From NCBI GenBank assembly GCA_013368325.1, contig JAACJK010000002.1, positions 992,001 to 1,056,000 on the forward strand: 64,000 bases of DNA, in the 5' to 3' direction. Each line of letters begins with the position of its first letter. Positions within the stretch are counted from its first letter, which is position 1. The notes under the pieces were generated by a model that saw only the letters and a program-made list of their open reading frames with translations, was not told the DNA's origin and made no database searches. Position numbers and translations under genes: made by a program. Below are positions 1-11,629 of the stretch, one piece after another. Source of the DNA: Ephemerocybe angulata. Taxonomy: Eukaryota; Basidiomycota; Agaricomycetes; Agaricales; Psathyrellaceae.

Positions 1-2343
1 AAGAGTGTTTTTCGGGTGGCTGCGTCCCTTTCAATGCGGATCTTGGCTTTGGTTACGACCACTGGGAAGACAGACTTCCTAAATTTCTCGCAAAGGTCGA
101 TGCATGGCGATGCCCAGAACATCGGCGGAGGGCGTATTTTGGGCCCCTCGCGGGTGAGGTAGACAAACTTCCTATTTGAAGCTGTTTCCGTATCCATGTC
201 CTCCCACATCGCCAGGAGAGAACCTGAGGAGAACGCACGAGGGGCCGGCAAGTTGACACCTTCGTATCCATACAGAAGGTGGCATAGGACATAGAAAAAG
301 GATTCGAGATCGTCCAGGTAGTCGCGGGGTACGCGTGCGAGGACAGGGTTCCAAGAGTCTAGTAAGCAGACAGACTGGTATAAATGTGTGCCCTAGCGAT
401 GCCTTCAGTATCGCCTTGAAGAATATAAACTGCTATGCAACGTACCGGATGAGTGTCTTCGAGTTTCTCGGCCGTTGGGCCGTTCGAATGTCGAGCCATA
501 TCAAGATCGATAAGAACACCTCTGAGACCGACGGCGCTGTCATCCTCGCCAAAGAGGATATTTTCCGCCGATACGTCACTGTGAAGGACGCCAGCTCGTA
601 GAAGATTGAAGTGACCTGAAGATGAAAAGGCTGATGAGCGACCGTGAAAAGGTAGAAGAAACGTTTAGTTTACTCACCTTGAATTGCGTCACGCAGGGCC
701 GCAATCATCTGGCGCTGGGAGGTGAACTGGTACAGATGTAACCCGTAGCACGACATCGTTACTCTCGACATCGTGCGGTTATAGAAGTCATTCGAGACGA
801 AAGACTCAGGCCGAAGGTTCTTAGTCTGCATACGATCATCCTCGAAGGCTATCATGTTCACGACTCCTGGGATCCCCTTCGCGCGTTCGAGAAGGGTATA
901 TTCAGGAATCTGTTCATCGACGCGCCACGCATCCTTGATGATGATCTGTTTCCCATCGCGATCCTTGGCCATCCAGCACACAGTTCCCCGACCGAGCACG
1001 GCTTGGGTGAGAACACAGGGCCGATCCATCCTGAGTTGATACGTGATTCCCTTCCCAGACTCGTCCACAGTGCGTATAGTGCCAGCGACCTTGACCCCAG
1101 CTTCGATCGTCCACTGCACGCTGGTATCGAGCCCGAGAATCGCCTCCTGTGCAGACGAAAGACCGAGAATGAGGCGAACGAATGTACATGGGTGATCGTT
1201 GATGTTGAGAGCCGTAGTCTTGTACGCCCCGCTACGATCGCAGTGGAGCAGGCGGACTTGCGTCTCTGTGATGAGGAGCGAACGGGCAAAGAGCCGATTC
1301 AACTGGCGGAAGAAAATTTGCCTGCAAGGCCGTTAATCGGGGGCGATTCAAAATCGAAGGTAAGGAACGCACCTGTTGTATACTGCCAGATGATCAACGT
1401 CTGCCTCGGAAACGTCGGCGTCTCGCTTGATTGTGAAAACCGAGGCTACATTGCTGAATCCGATGGGGTTCTCGGCGCGCTTTGGGGCATTCACGACCCT
1501 CGGTTCCGCAAAAGAAGGCCCAGTAGCCTTGATGGCCATATCAGGGCTCGAGAACTGCGCTGGCTCGTCCACATGGAAGAGCTTGGCCCCGCGCGTGTCG
1601 ACAACCTCGCGAGTCCCATTGACATCGCCTAGCCCTGCTATGATAGCTTCAATGAGCCGGCTGAGCGATGTGTGCAGCACTCTTCCATTTTTCGAAGCCT
1701 GAGGAATGCCAGTCCAGCAGCCCCGAGTGTAGTCGTACAGCGATGAAGCGACGAGGAAGTTCTTGATGTCCTGGTCGGACGTGACGTCGTTGTAGAGATC
1801 CTTCAGGCAAGCTCCATCAACGGTCGGTACGTCTTGAAGATCGGCAAGGGCAGTTCTCCTCTGTCCTTCAAGGTCTAGATACGGTGCATCACCCGTTGAT
1901 TGAGCACCAGTAGGCTCGTCTCGTGACGAATTGTGCTTTGGCGTGGGCGCTTTGCCCAAAGGCAACTGGGTTGGAACGAGAACTTCTTCATCCCCTTGAA
2001 TAGCCTGAGGAGGCTCCAAAGGTGCATTTATAGCACTGCGAAGTGCCTTCTGAGCACGTTGTGCAGCCGCTACTGATCGAGTGAAAGGCCGATCGTTGCC
2101 TGGACCGAGAGCATGGAGGGGAGATGGCTTCGCAGGTGGTTTCGTTCTTGGTTGGGCTGGGGTTGCGCGAGGGCTTTTTGGGGTGCTCTTCTTGGCCCTA
2201 GCGCGAGTCTTCTTGAGAGTGGTGGGTTTGGCTCTGGCCGGCGGTTTCGTTGATTCCTTCGTTTGGCGAATGGCAGGATCCAAACGCGCTTGCGAACGCG
2301 TCTGAACGCGAGAACCGGTGATTTCTTTGACTGAGATGGTCAT
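1..2343 (-). CDS. FunK1 fungal-type protein kinase, group 1, cut by the left window edge
   Basis: Exons read as 2343-1373, 1321-678, 615-446 and 392 to beyond position 1. Phases join cleanly. The start at 2343 was chosen because the longer upstream frame runs through the conserved promoter box; other group 1 copies start at the same distance from it. Exon 1 carries a Lys/Ala/Pro-rich tail, then the N-terminal domain. The PD motif is present (SPDMAI), but the later D-x-K reads VFTIK, so the acidic residue is lost. Exon 2 has the N-lobe lysine (IIIKDAW). The catalytic loop reads HSDVSAENIL, so the Arg of HRD is Ser; the DFG equivalent IDLDMA is kept. The C-terminal tail lies outside the window. 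It is closest in style to the copy at 51952-54656, which also lacks the HRD Arg. It faces the pseudogene at 2599-3334 head to head. The family call is firm; catalytic activity is unknown. Confidence 0.88.
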
Positions 2344-2412
2344 ATTCTCGAAGGAGTCGAATATGGCTTGTGTGTTTTGGAGAAAGACGTGACCTGTGAT
2401 GGTGGTGGTCAA

Positions 2413-2424
2413 GAACAAGCCGTG
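2413..2424 (-). promoter_or_regulatory. Group 1 FunK1 upstream box
   Basis: CACGGCTTGTTC on the minus strand, about 70 bp before the ATG at 2343, followed by a CCACCATCAC-like stretch. The same box precedes five other group 1 copies in this window (near 4309, 16626, 22642, 33002 and 33643). Promoter or leader function is inferred from conservation and fixed distance only. Confidence 0.6.
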
Positions 2425-2598
2425 AATTGGGGCCCAATTAGGATGATGTGAATTTCTGATGCCGAGGCAGCCGAGCAGCCGACTTTCCAAATCCGGCCTT
2501 TTGTGATCCCTGTTCCCAGGCTTTGAATCGACTCCAAACTGCTTGGCTACAATATTATGCCTATATCCCCCGTTACAAAAGCTGTTACTCGGGCTTAG

Positions 2599-3334
2599 AT
2601 GCGTGTTCAGGAGTGGACTGATGTTCAACCTATCCAGTCATCCGAAGACCCCGCGTCACAAGGTGCAACACCCCAAGCTGCGCCCATTCCGAAGTCCGGG
2701 ACCCACCCAACGCATGCTGCTCGTCCAGCCGTTATCAAAGCTCATCCAGCAAGCAAGGAGTCTCGCAGTATTGTGACCAGTAGTTCTCTGCAGGAGGTTC
2801 CCAGAGAACGGCCGGTTACCCGATCCGCGGCTGCGGCCAATCGTACCCAGAAATCTGCTCCAACCGTGTCGGAGCCTATCTCTCTTGCTCCTATGAGTAA
2901 TGGCCCACTCAGAGCACGTTCATCCAGTACCACGGCCTCATCTGACACATGGTCATCAACCTCTGGAGAGTCCTCGAGTGATGAAGAAACCGAAAGCGTT
3001 CCGCGTTTACCTCTACCCCCTTTCATCCGCCAAAGGCAAAAGTCGCCAGAGGCCCGATGGCGACTCGGTCCGTCAGGATCTTTACAAAAATGCGCATCGC
3101 CATTATGTTGATATCATCGCCCTCTTCGATACTGCTCTGTTGAAATTGGTCAGGCCAGGTGGGGAAGCGCCGCGGCGCGATGGGTTCACATGGTCATCTC
3201 CTTCACCTGGGGATTCTAGTAGCCCTGACAAAGATTTGTTGGGGCCAGAATATCCGCCTTCGACTCCTTTTAGGGTTTTCAAGAGGAAACCTGAAGGAAT
3301 TTTCGGCACACCATGCAAACGAAGGCACTTATAG
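2599..3334 (+). pseudogene. FunK1 pseudogene with the kinase core deleted
   Basis: The first part matches the FunK1 N-terminal tail: RPVTRSAAAANR near 2810-2840 and an SSDTWSS...SSDEETE stretch up to about 2990. The sequence then jumps within a codon or two to the extreme C-terminal part of a kinase (FRVYLYPLSSAKGKS), ending with the tail CKRRHL and a stop at 3334. Everything between is missing: the rest of the N-terminal domain, the whole N-lobe and the catalytic loop. The junction also shifts the frame, so the two halves cannot be read together. The C-terminal half is very close to the copy at 30488-32928, which includes the run SSAKGKSRQRPDG. It is most simply an internal deletion of about 1.5-2 kb in a former group 1 gene. 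Confidence 0.85.
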
Positions 3335-4308
3335 TCAGCATTTCCGACTCCCACTACTGAACATGTATCCCCACCTCTCGACTTGAATAATGAATTCGTT
3401 CCCGGCGTCCCAGTATTACTATGACTGCAGCTGTACAGAGTACACCTTATTATACGTTATTAGCAATATACTCCTGATACTTTTCACACCTTAAACAGCT
3501 TGAGTGGATTGGAATAACTTCTAGGCGGCGTTCCTGAAAAACCAGATAAACGAGCATTTCCCACACGCGACTCCGGAGTTTCGACGAAGACCTCTCCAGG
3601 CAATTATCCGCTTTTATGTCCCTCTTTATTGGCGAATCGGTCACTTCAATAACCTCGACAACGGAGAAGAACACCCCACTTCATATCCCCGCAATAAAAC
3701 CGAGCCTCTAACCTCTTCCACGGTTACGCCTGGATATAATATTGTCTATGAGCGTCCTGAAAATTGGGCTTGAGAAGGTTGAGATATCCTAGAAGAAGAC
3801 TTACAGATAGGTAAGAATAGGATGTTTTATGGTGACACACACTTTGAAACGCGTCAGTGGTCACGAAGCCCAGCAATAGTAGCTTGCCTCGACGGGACCG
3901 AGCCATAGTATAGTAGTCACCCGCGACACGTTCGGGTCATATGTAGAAATCGTCCGAATTGAATTCGGTATATTCTTATTGAAAAGCCCGACCATCTTCA
4001 TAACCGATGGCTTAGATACCTGATGCAAGGTGATTCCCCCCTATTTTCTTGAGCAACTAGAGTATAGGAAATCAGTTGATTTGCACGATGAGCATGAAGG
4101 TGAATCTCCCTCCCAGTTCCGGGGTACATTTTCAGGTCGCCCGTCCAGTGGCCCCAGCACGCGACGTTCTTCAGGGACTGGTTCATACGGTGAAGATCTT
4201 CAGGTACTAGAACGGACGCGGTTAGGGGCTGCTCGGTCAAGTTTGGTTTTGAGTTGCCGGCCGAATTGATGGACACGTCCATTTTTGGACACGACCGTTT
4301 GGACAAAT
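3335..4308. other. Intergenic, no gene recognised
   Basis: AT-richer spacer between the deleted pseudogene and the next promoter box. ORFs here are short and lack family motifs. Nothing further could be supported. Confidence 0.5.
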
Positions 4309-4320
4309 CACGGCTTGTTC
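4309..4320 (+). promoter_or_regulatory. Group 1 FunK1 upstream box
   Basis: CACGGCTTGTTC, 74 bp before the ATG at 4394, preceded by a CAAATCA (CCAAT-like) sequence and followed by ACCACCATCACG. It sits in a longer conserved leader that includes GGACACGTCCATTTTTGGA about 45 bp further upstream. Confidence 0.65.
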
Positions 4321-4393
4321 TCAAACCACCATCACGTCCATTGCTCAATCGATTCTTGCTTTCACGAGCTCCACCGTATCCATATCCGACACT

Positions 4394-6867
4394 ATGCCTG
4401 CTTCAAGCAAAGAACCGACCCTTACCCGCTCTCAGACGCGGGCCCAACCTGCTCAACAAACGAGGAGGGCTGCGATGCAGAACTCAAGAACAAAGGCCAA
4501 AGCTCAACCGAATGTCGGGACTCGCTCTGCTGCAGCATCTCGTCAGAGGCCCTTGACTCGATCAGTGACTGCTGCAAACCGTGCACAGCAAGACGCTCCT
4601 CCAACCGAACCGAAACCCGCCTCGTCTACTCCCGTGGCTCCTGTATCTTCAAAACCAGAATCCTCCTCGACCTCCACGACATCCGACACTTCCTCATCGT
4701 CCTCCGGAGAGTACTCGAGCTACGACGAAACCGAGGATGAACTATACCCTCAACGAAAGGCGGCAATATCTGACCTACACGAGCTGCCTACAGTCGACGG
4801 CGCCTGCCTCAAGGAGCTCTATACGGACGTCGCGTCTGACAGGATTATCAACGCGTTTCTCACCAAATCCTCCCTGTACGATTCTGAGAAGCGGGTCTGG
4901 GTCGATATCCCACAGGAAACATACCCTGGGACAGACTTGAAGACTGCTGTTATCAAGATCGTCAGGTCGATCATCCAGGATTTGGGGCACTCCAAGGGTA
5001 TCCGCGATGTGATTGATACCCGCAACACCAAGCTCCCCCATATCGGCGACCCGACGCAGTCTTCCAAACCCGACATGGCTATCAAAGCCTTGGGGCCATC
5101 TTTCTCGGTCCCTTGTGCAAGTACCATCGGATTCAGCAACATAGCGTCCGTTTTCGACGTGAAGTGTGATGCGGACGTGCGCGAACGTCACGCTGACCAA
5201 CTCGCCGTGTACAACCGGTAAGATTTCCCAATATCACCTTCCCCCGTCGTCCAGAAGCTAATGTGCTCTGTAGGCAGATCTTCTTCCACCAATTGAATCG
5301 ACTCTTCGCTCGTTCGTTGCTCATCACCGAGACGCGCGTTCGGCTCGTCCATTGCGATCGCAGTGGTGGATACAAGACCGACTGGCTCAACATACACGAA
5401 GACCCAGTTACGCTCATTCGACTCATCCTGGGTCTCTCCTCACCTCGAGAAGCGGTCTTGGGTCTCGATACCAGCATTCAGTGGACAATCAAGAACGGGA
5501 GAAAAGTCGCTGGGACCATCACCACGCTTGACTTCCATCGAAAACGAGTCAAGTATCAGCTGGTGATGGGGAGGCCATACTTCGTGGCTCCGTCCGTGCG
5601 AGGCGTCGGAACGGTTTGCTGGGTCGCGAAGGATAAGGCAGGTAAACATATTGTGATCAAGGATTCCTGGAGAGTCGACATTCAAGTGCCTGAGTATACA
5701 TTCTTGGAAAAGGCGAGAGGGAACTCGGGTGTTGCGTGGATGTTTGCGTACGAGGACGGCCGTGTGCAGACGAAGGCCCTCCGCCCCGGCAACTTCGACT
5801 TCGACGCACCCGATTTCTACAACCGCACAATGTGCCGAGTGTCCATGGAGTGCTATGGCGCGCCGTTGCACGAATTCACCTCGCAGCGCCAAGCGATAGC
5901 TGCTCTCCGTGATGCGATTCAGGGTATGTGTGAACTGCTTTGGCATTCGTTGACTGTACTCATTGAGACCTCGCAGGACATTGGAACCTCCTTAGGGCCG
6001 GTATCCTACACAGAGACGTGTCCATTGACAACATCCTCTTCGGCAAAGATGGTGCGGAGGAGGGTCATCGCGGAATCCTTATTGATCTCGAGATGGCCGC
6101 CTCGACCGGCGGCGGCCCAACCTCACGGGTCATTACGGAGAATCGATTCGTATGTTTTTTATCTATCCATTGCTCTAAATCCTGACATGCTGCGTTGTCA
6201 GGGCACCTATTTGTACCACTCAATCGCCGTTTTGAGAAGTGGAAGGGACGAAAGACTCCTTCTCCCGGCGGCGCATGATTATCTCGATGACCTCGAGTCG
6301 TTCTTCTGGATTCTGTGCCACCTCCTTCATGGATACGAGGGCGTAAGGCGTCCAGTCCCCGACGCCTTTGACCCAGAATCTCTGCTAGGCCGCTTCGAAA
6401 ACCCTCAGGTGGCCAGCGCCACAGCGATAAAACAGGAATACCTCGCAACTGAGGGCCCCTCCTTCGCTCCCCCTTCCCTATTTTGGAGTGATGCATGCGT
6501 CGAGCTATGCGAAGCGTTCCGCGTATACATGGCCCCCATTGTCAAAGCCAAAGGGAGCAGCCGCTTTAGAAAGAACGCGGCCATTGGCCATACGATCCTC
6601 CAGGATCTCTACAACAACATAAACCACCACTACACTGATATCATTAGCTTCTTTGATACCGCTTTGGAGAAGTTGGTCAGGCCGGGTGGCGAGGCCCCCC
6701 GCCGCGAAGAGTCGACATCGTTGCCGCCTACCCCTGCAGCTCCTGGTGGCCGAGTAGGACGAACATCCGGGTCTTCACCCTCTACCCCTGTCACGGCTAA
6801 CCTCAAGAGGCCACGTGAAGACGTTCTCAATGCGCCTGTTAAGCGAAGACGGTTGGCCGACGCGTGA
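4394..6867 (+). CDS. FunK1 fungal-type protein kinase, group 1, intact (reference copy)
   Basis: Exons 4394-5217, 5274-5923, 5977-6149 and 6202-6867 give 770 aa. Every intron is GT-AG and the phases agree. Residues 1-115 are basic and low in complexity, with TRSQTRAQPAQ and RPLTRSVTAANR. Residues 120-275 form the N-terminal domain, with KPDMAI (Asp about 227) and FDVK (Asp about 255, Lys about 257), a spacing like PD-(D/E)XK nucleases. The kinase domain follows: VIKDSW Lys about 404, EYTFLE helix, HRDVSIDNIL (Asp about 505, Asn about 510), IDLEMA (Asp about 528) and YLDDLESFFW. The tail ends APVKRRRLADA, a possible nuclear localisation signal. There is no signal peptide or membrane segment. 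This is the only group 1 copy keeping both motif sets. It starts almost exactly like the copy ending at 32928, an inverted duplicate. Substrates are unknown. Confidence 0.93.
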
Positions 6868-7316
6868 GATTCTGAAATCGACATGATCACTATACCAGCA
6901 TAAAACTCCCTGTTTCCTCCCTTGTTCTTTATTCCTTTCATATTGTATTACTTATATTATTCCTCAATATACCAACCGCACACACCAGGACCCTGCTGCT
7001 GTCGACTCGCCCCATCTCATATTGATCTTCCAAACGCCTCGTGATTAAGGTGTGAGCGACATATACTGGCCATGCAAAACAGTTCAAATGAGGCACAGTT
7101 GTATCCCTCTCGAAATGGAAACTCGGTGGAATATATACTGCGCGCTGGACAGTAATGGTCGTTTATTTGGTTTGTGATCAACACATAATTCGGGTTATTT
7201 ATTGTACCAGCCACTACTGTGCAGCATCGGAGCTCGCCCAGTATAGAAGCACATTGAAAATTAAGTGAAGACTCGAAAACCTAACAGTCACAGCACATCT
7301 GCGACCATCGTTATAC
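6868..7316. other. Convergent 3' spacer
   Basis: AT-rich sequence between two genes that end tail to tail (6867 + and 7317 -). It should hold both 3' UTRs. No gene or repeat was seen. Confidence 0.5.
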
Positions 7317-10212
7317 CTAATTTCCACTCTCGCTCCCTCCCATCTCCTCCTCATCTTCCTCGACCTCATCATTCTCTTCTTCGGCGTGAGTCTCCAAAGT
7401 CTCTTTCCCAGAAACGTGGTGTTTACAGGAACGTTTGGCAGCCGGATGTTCAACGTCGGCAACCTGTGATAGCGCTCTCTTCATGGGTCCGCCCAGCTTT
7501 GATAAATCAAAGTTCTCGATGCTTGCTGGAACATAACCCCGTATGCGAGCTGATGGCGTTGGCGGTGGAGGCACTGAGCCTGCACGATCGTTTCCTCCTA
7601 CTCGGAGTCTCTCAGGGTAGTCGGGCGTATTGGGGACTGTGATGTGAAAGTTTGCTTGGAGTCCAGCCTGAGGTCGTGTCGTATTCTTGGGGCGTCGTCG
7701 ATTGTTGAATGGATTAGGCAGTGTCGCCATGGATGGCAAAGGGCTGGATGTCGCGGCGTCATTACTGCTGTTATTCAAGCCTCGGGAGGGAGTAGGGGAT
7801 GTTGAGCCTTCGCGTCGGGGGAGGCTACCTCCAGGTTTCTTCAAAGCCGTCACCGCTTCGCCAAAAAAGCCGATAATTGTTGAATAATGAGAGTCAATGT
7901 CATCATAGAGCAGTCTGAAGCGCTCCGTCCGCTTCACTGAATTCCCTTCCTTCCGAATGGATTCCTTCTCCATGACAATTGTGCGAAGATATTTGCGGAA
8001 CTTATCCTCCAGATTCAAGCATGCCGTGCTCCAGTAGCGCGGGAACGCTTCGAAGTAGTCCACATCCGCGAAGTAGTTGTACTTGTTAGCAGAGATGTCA
8101 TCGTCAGACGGAATCTCCCATCTAGCCAGTACCGAGGTTGTCACGTCGGAGCTGCGCGGTACAGCTGCCCCTGGGCCGGAAAATCCATACAGGAGCTTGT
8201 TCAAGACGTAGAAAAAGGCTTCCAAGTCGTCAAGATAGTCGTGGACAGCTGGCGACAACCTACGCTTCTCTGAATCTCGAAGTAGTGCCATAGACATAAA
8301 TAGCCTCAGACCCTGCCCAGAAACGTTAGTCAGTAGGAGTTAGAATAAAGAGGTTCAACCAAACGCACCGTTCGGCCGTTCGAAGAGATCTTGGCTTTGG
8401 CCACCAAAGCCATATCAAGGTCAAAGATGAGACCCCGGAGGCTACCCTCGCCCTTCACGATCATGATGTTGTCAATGGTAATATCTCGGTGTAGGATCCG
8501 GTTAGTGAGGAGGTTGCGGTGCGCTATGTTGATAGAAAAAGGCAATGATTCAATAAGCAATTGTTGAAGAAAGGATCATCTGGAAGGCTTACCTTTGATC
8601 GCGTCTCGGAGGGCTTCCATCGCCTCGACCTGGGTAGAAAAGTGGGCAAGAGAAGGGCCAGAATACTTCAAAGTCACTCTGGCGAGCGTGCAATTTGTAA
8701 AGTCCTCATCCTCGAAGTCATCTGGGCGGTAGTCCTTGGTCTGCGCGAGGTCGTCTTCAAACGCAACCTTTTCAGCGATACCCGGAATATCGGACGCCAG
8801 ACCTAACAGTTCATCCTCAGGCGTTCTTCCGTCAGACCTCCACGAGTCTTTGATGAGGAATATAGAGCCGTCCTCCGAGTCCTCCCTAGCATACCAATGC
8901 ATGGTTCCCCTCCCGCGAATCGTGTGGTGAGTGAATGTCGAGTAGGCATCCATGATAAGCTTGTACTCGACCCTCTCTCCATTGGCATCAAGGGTCGAAA
9001 TGGTCCCCTCGGACTTGCGACCATCCACTATCGTCCATTGAACACTGGTGTCCAAGCCCAGATCGGCCTCGTTGTGAGAGGAAAGCCCAACAACGAGTCG
9101 AACGAACGTGGAGGCGTAGCGGTGAATACTGAGAGACTTCGTGTAGAATGCACCGCTGCGATCGTAGTGAAAGAGACGAAATTTGCTTTCGGTTATAATG
9201 AGCGCCCGACAGAAACATCGGTTCGGTTGGTTGAGGAAGAGTTGTCTGCATGACAGGTCAGTCCTTCGTAATTGACATCATTTGAGAAGTTGAACAGTGA
9301 ACTGACCGACAATACACCGCAAGCTGCTTGATCTGCTCGATTTCCTTGTCACGGCCGTTGTCCTTCTTAATATCGAAGACAGAGGCGATGTTGCAAAACC
9401 CGACGTGTACTTCTCCGGGATTCCTCTCCTTGCTCGACTTGGGAATTGGCTCCTCGAACGATGGCCCGGTGGCAACAATCGCTATGTCAGGTTTTGTCGC
9501 CGTAACCTCATCGTAGTGCTTAATCCACGAGCTGTGTGTGTCAACGACTTTTCGGGTAGTTGTGCAGCCATCGTCCCCCTTCCCCGGACCCTTCAAGATT
9601 GCTTTGATGATCTTCCTGTATGGCTTGTAGAGCTTTTTCTCGTTATTGACAGACCGAGGGATCTTCGCCCAGCGCTTCGCTTTCGAGTCGTACAGTGGGG
9701 ATTGCTCCAAAAACTCTGCAATAGAGTCGTCCAGTTCCTCTGTCATGTAGAGTTCGTCGAGAAAGCCCTCCCCGACTTCTGGTATGCTGCCAAGTTCGTC
9801 GAATACCGCCTTCTTCTGTGATTCGATTTTGCCAGTCGAGGCATGGGAGTCGTTGCGGATCGGTGTAGAGCAGAGAACTTCGAGAAGCAGGCGTAGTTGG
9901 GTCTGCAGGCAGACTGGATAATGGGAGTGGGAAGATGGGAGTGGGATCTTCGTTCACAGCAGGCGCCTGCGATGTCGCAGTGTTCGACTTGGAGTGAAGG
10001 GTCTTCGATATGTCGTCAGCGCGAGATTCCGTGAGATCGGGGCTAGGAGTGCGGTGTGTGTCGTCTGTCTGATGTTCGTTGATCCTCTGGACTGTTCCAG
10101 TCTCTTGTTCACCAACAGGAGCAGGTTGTTGAGAGGCTCTGCCTCGGGATCGGGACCGGGTACGAGTGTGCACCCCAGGTTCACGACCTGGGGTGGTAGA
10201 GGAAGCTGGCAT
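7317..10212 (-). pseudogene. FunK1 kinase, group 2, frameshifted in exon 1
   Basis: Exons read as 10212-9307, 9245-8593, 8523-8369 and 8312-7317. Exon 1 begins MPASSTTPGREPGV, as in the copy at 27355, and stays in frame to about 9880. There it has lost roughly 35-40 nt relative to that copy, which throws the downstream frame off. The exon is 906 nt, a multiple of three, whereas intact copies leave two bases over. Downstream all motifs are present: KPDIAI and FDIK, FLIKDSW, HRDITIDNIM, FDLDMA and YLDDLEAFFY. The C-terminus is acidic (EEENDEVEEDEEE). A shorter protein could start at the ATG at 9746, keeping the nuclease-like and kinase domains but losing the basic tail. A sequencing error or an unrecognised intron is possible. 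The 3' tail and flanks are duplicated in inverted form around 27355-30208. Confidence 0.78.
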
Positions 10213-10229
10213 TTTGGCCTGAAAACACC

Positions 10230-10300
10230 TATGTTGTGGTATAAAGAAAGAAGCGAACACAACAGCCGCGTGGCTCAACAACCACGAGCAAACACGTGCA
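10230..10300 (-). promoter_or_regulatory. Group 2 FunK1 leader box and E-box
   Basis: On the minus strand a TGCACGTG E-box (10293-10300) is followed by TTCGCTTCTTTCTTT and ACCACAACATA (10230-10257), about 18 bp before the ATG. The same arrangement precedes the genes at 16978 and 27355. The gene at 59103 has the pyrimidine-rich part without the E-box. Confidence 0.65.
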
Positions 10301-10439
10301 CGCCAAACAGTCGTAACTCTGCCAACGACAGGCAAATAGAGCCCAATTTGGGTTACCTTGTCACGGGACTGCGCGACTTGCGCTCTGAGGCTTGACGAGG
10401 CTCTCCGCACAGGAGGTTTGGACTTTGGCTCCCGCCCAT

Positions 10440-10640
10440 TTTTTTATAACCGCACGATGTGTTGAGTGATGTAATGTTGTGGCTTGACCCCCCATAGATT
10501 TGTGAATGCACAGATTTCATTCGCAAATCTATGCTATATCAGCCCTCCGCGACGCGATTCAAGGTGCGCATTGAGTCGTCAATCTGTCGTGCTCCCAAAC
10601 TCATCCAATCTCTGCAGGTCATTGGAACCTCCTCAGGTAC
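10440..10640 (+). pseudogene. FunK1 exon 2/exon 3 remnant
   Basis: A decayed piece runs from a YNRTMC-like sequence (10447-10465) through ALRDAIQGAH with its splice donor (10545-10570), a short intron, and CATTGGAACCTCCTCA, the start of a kinase exon 3. Stops and gaps interrupt it. It resembles the matching region of the copy at 20065-22582. A sister fragment in opposite orientation lies at 26940-27125, upstream of the paralogous group 2 gene, so the fragment is older than that duplication. Confidence 0.75.
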
Positions 10641-10739
10641 GCGTACGCCTGCAAAGCCCCTCCAATCCTCTTGTAGAGACTCTATGGTTGTCTTTGACGC
10701 TTTTACCGAAGTCTAGTTATTTGATGTTCGGGAACGAGT

Positions 10740-11425
10740 AATTATTGGCTTTGATTAAATTAAGCATTGCAGTATATGAAAGTTCGGTGCAACACAACCA
10801 GTATCAATTACAGGTTCTATTTGGTGACTCGAAGATATTTCAATATCAATCGACGCAGGTAGAAGTTCCTGATGCATGCCCCGTCGACAATCACAATGTC
10901 ACCAAGATCATCTAGCGCGGCCCTCAGTGTCCTCTTCGCTGGCCGCCGGCAGCATCGTCCCCCGCCGTTTCGCACCCCAATGTTGATCTCTGATGCAGGG
11001 GCGACGAAGGCGCGGGATGGAAGATCTCTGGAATATCCATGCCAGATGGATCGCTGAGGAGAGAGAGTTGCTCGATTGTGCATAGAGGAGAGTTACTGTA
11101 TATTGCGTTGCTATGGAAGGATACGCTTAGAATTGCACTCGGTGACTGATACATACCGCGTGATTGTATCTCGAGTGAGTACAGGGTTCCCCGAGCACGT
11201 TCGTATGTCGCGAGAACAGATTCTGGGACCATACGCGTAATCCAAGCATCCCACTCCTGGGCATACTAACCTACGAAGCGCACACAGTTGGAGTACGATG
11301 ACATCGACTCCCAACGACCTGGTCGCCTTTTCCGTTATCGGCGAGTAGCGGCCCAGCAGAATGTCCAAACAGGCTGGATTTCTGAACGGACCGTGCACAT
11401 CACCCACATCCTCCGACCCATCCAC
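10740..11425 (-). repeat. Duplicated unknown segment (inverse of 25780-26700)
   Basis: Stretches here reappear as the reverse complement in 25780-26700. Examples are the block with TTAAGCATT and GGTGCAACACAACCAGT, the block with CGGGGGACGATGCT, and the block with CGTGCTCGGGGAA. Homology is patchy, with indels, so both copies are decaying. The reading frames are short and share no recognised family motif. It may be a former gene or transposon, carried along when the neighbouring group 2 kinase locus was duplicated. Confidence 0.6.
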
Positions 11426-11629
11426 CAGTGAGCTGACTGGCGCTGAATGTTGCCTGGATCATGCTCGAGCTCCCGAGAGCCGCACCCTACTCCAGCGCCC
11501 CGTCTTTTGCACAATCATCGTCAGCGCTCTCAATGCCTCGTAGGTTGCTCTCCGCGATTCGATGCTTAGAACGCCACTGATGCATGGACGTTCTGCATTG
11601 GGCTGCGTTACGACCTGGCGGGGGTGACG

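Noticed and set aside
1003..1632. 209-codon plus-strand ORF inside the left-edge kinase gene
   Set aside because: Antisense shadow of exons 1-2. Similar antisense ORFs occur in the other copies at the same place, so they reflect the family's codon use.
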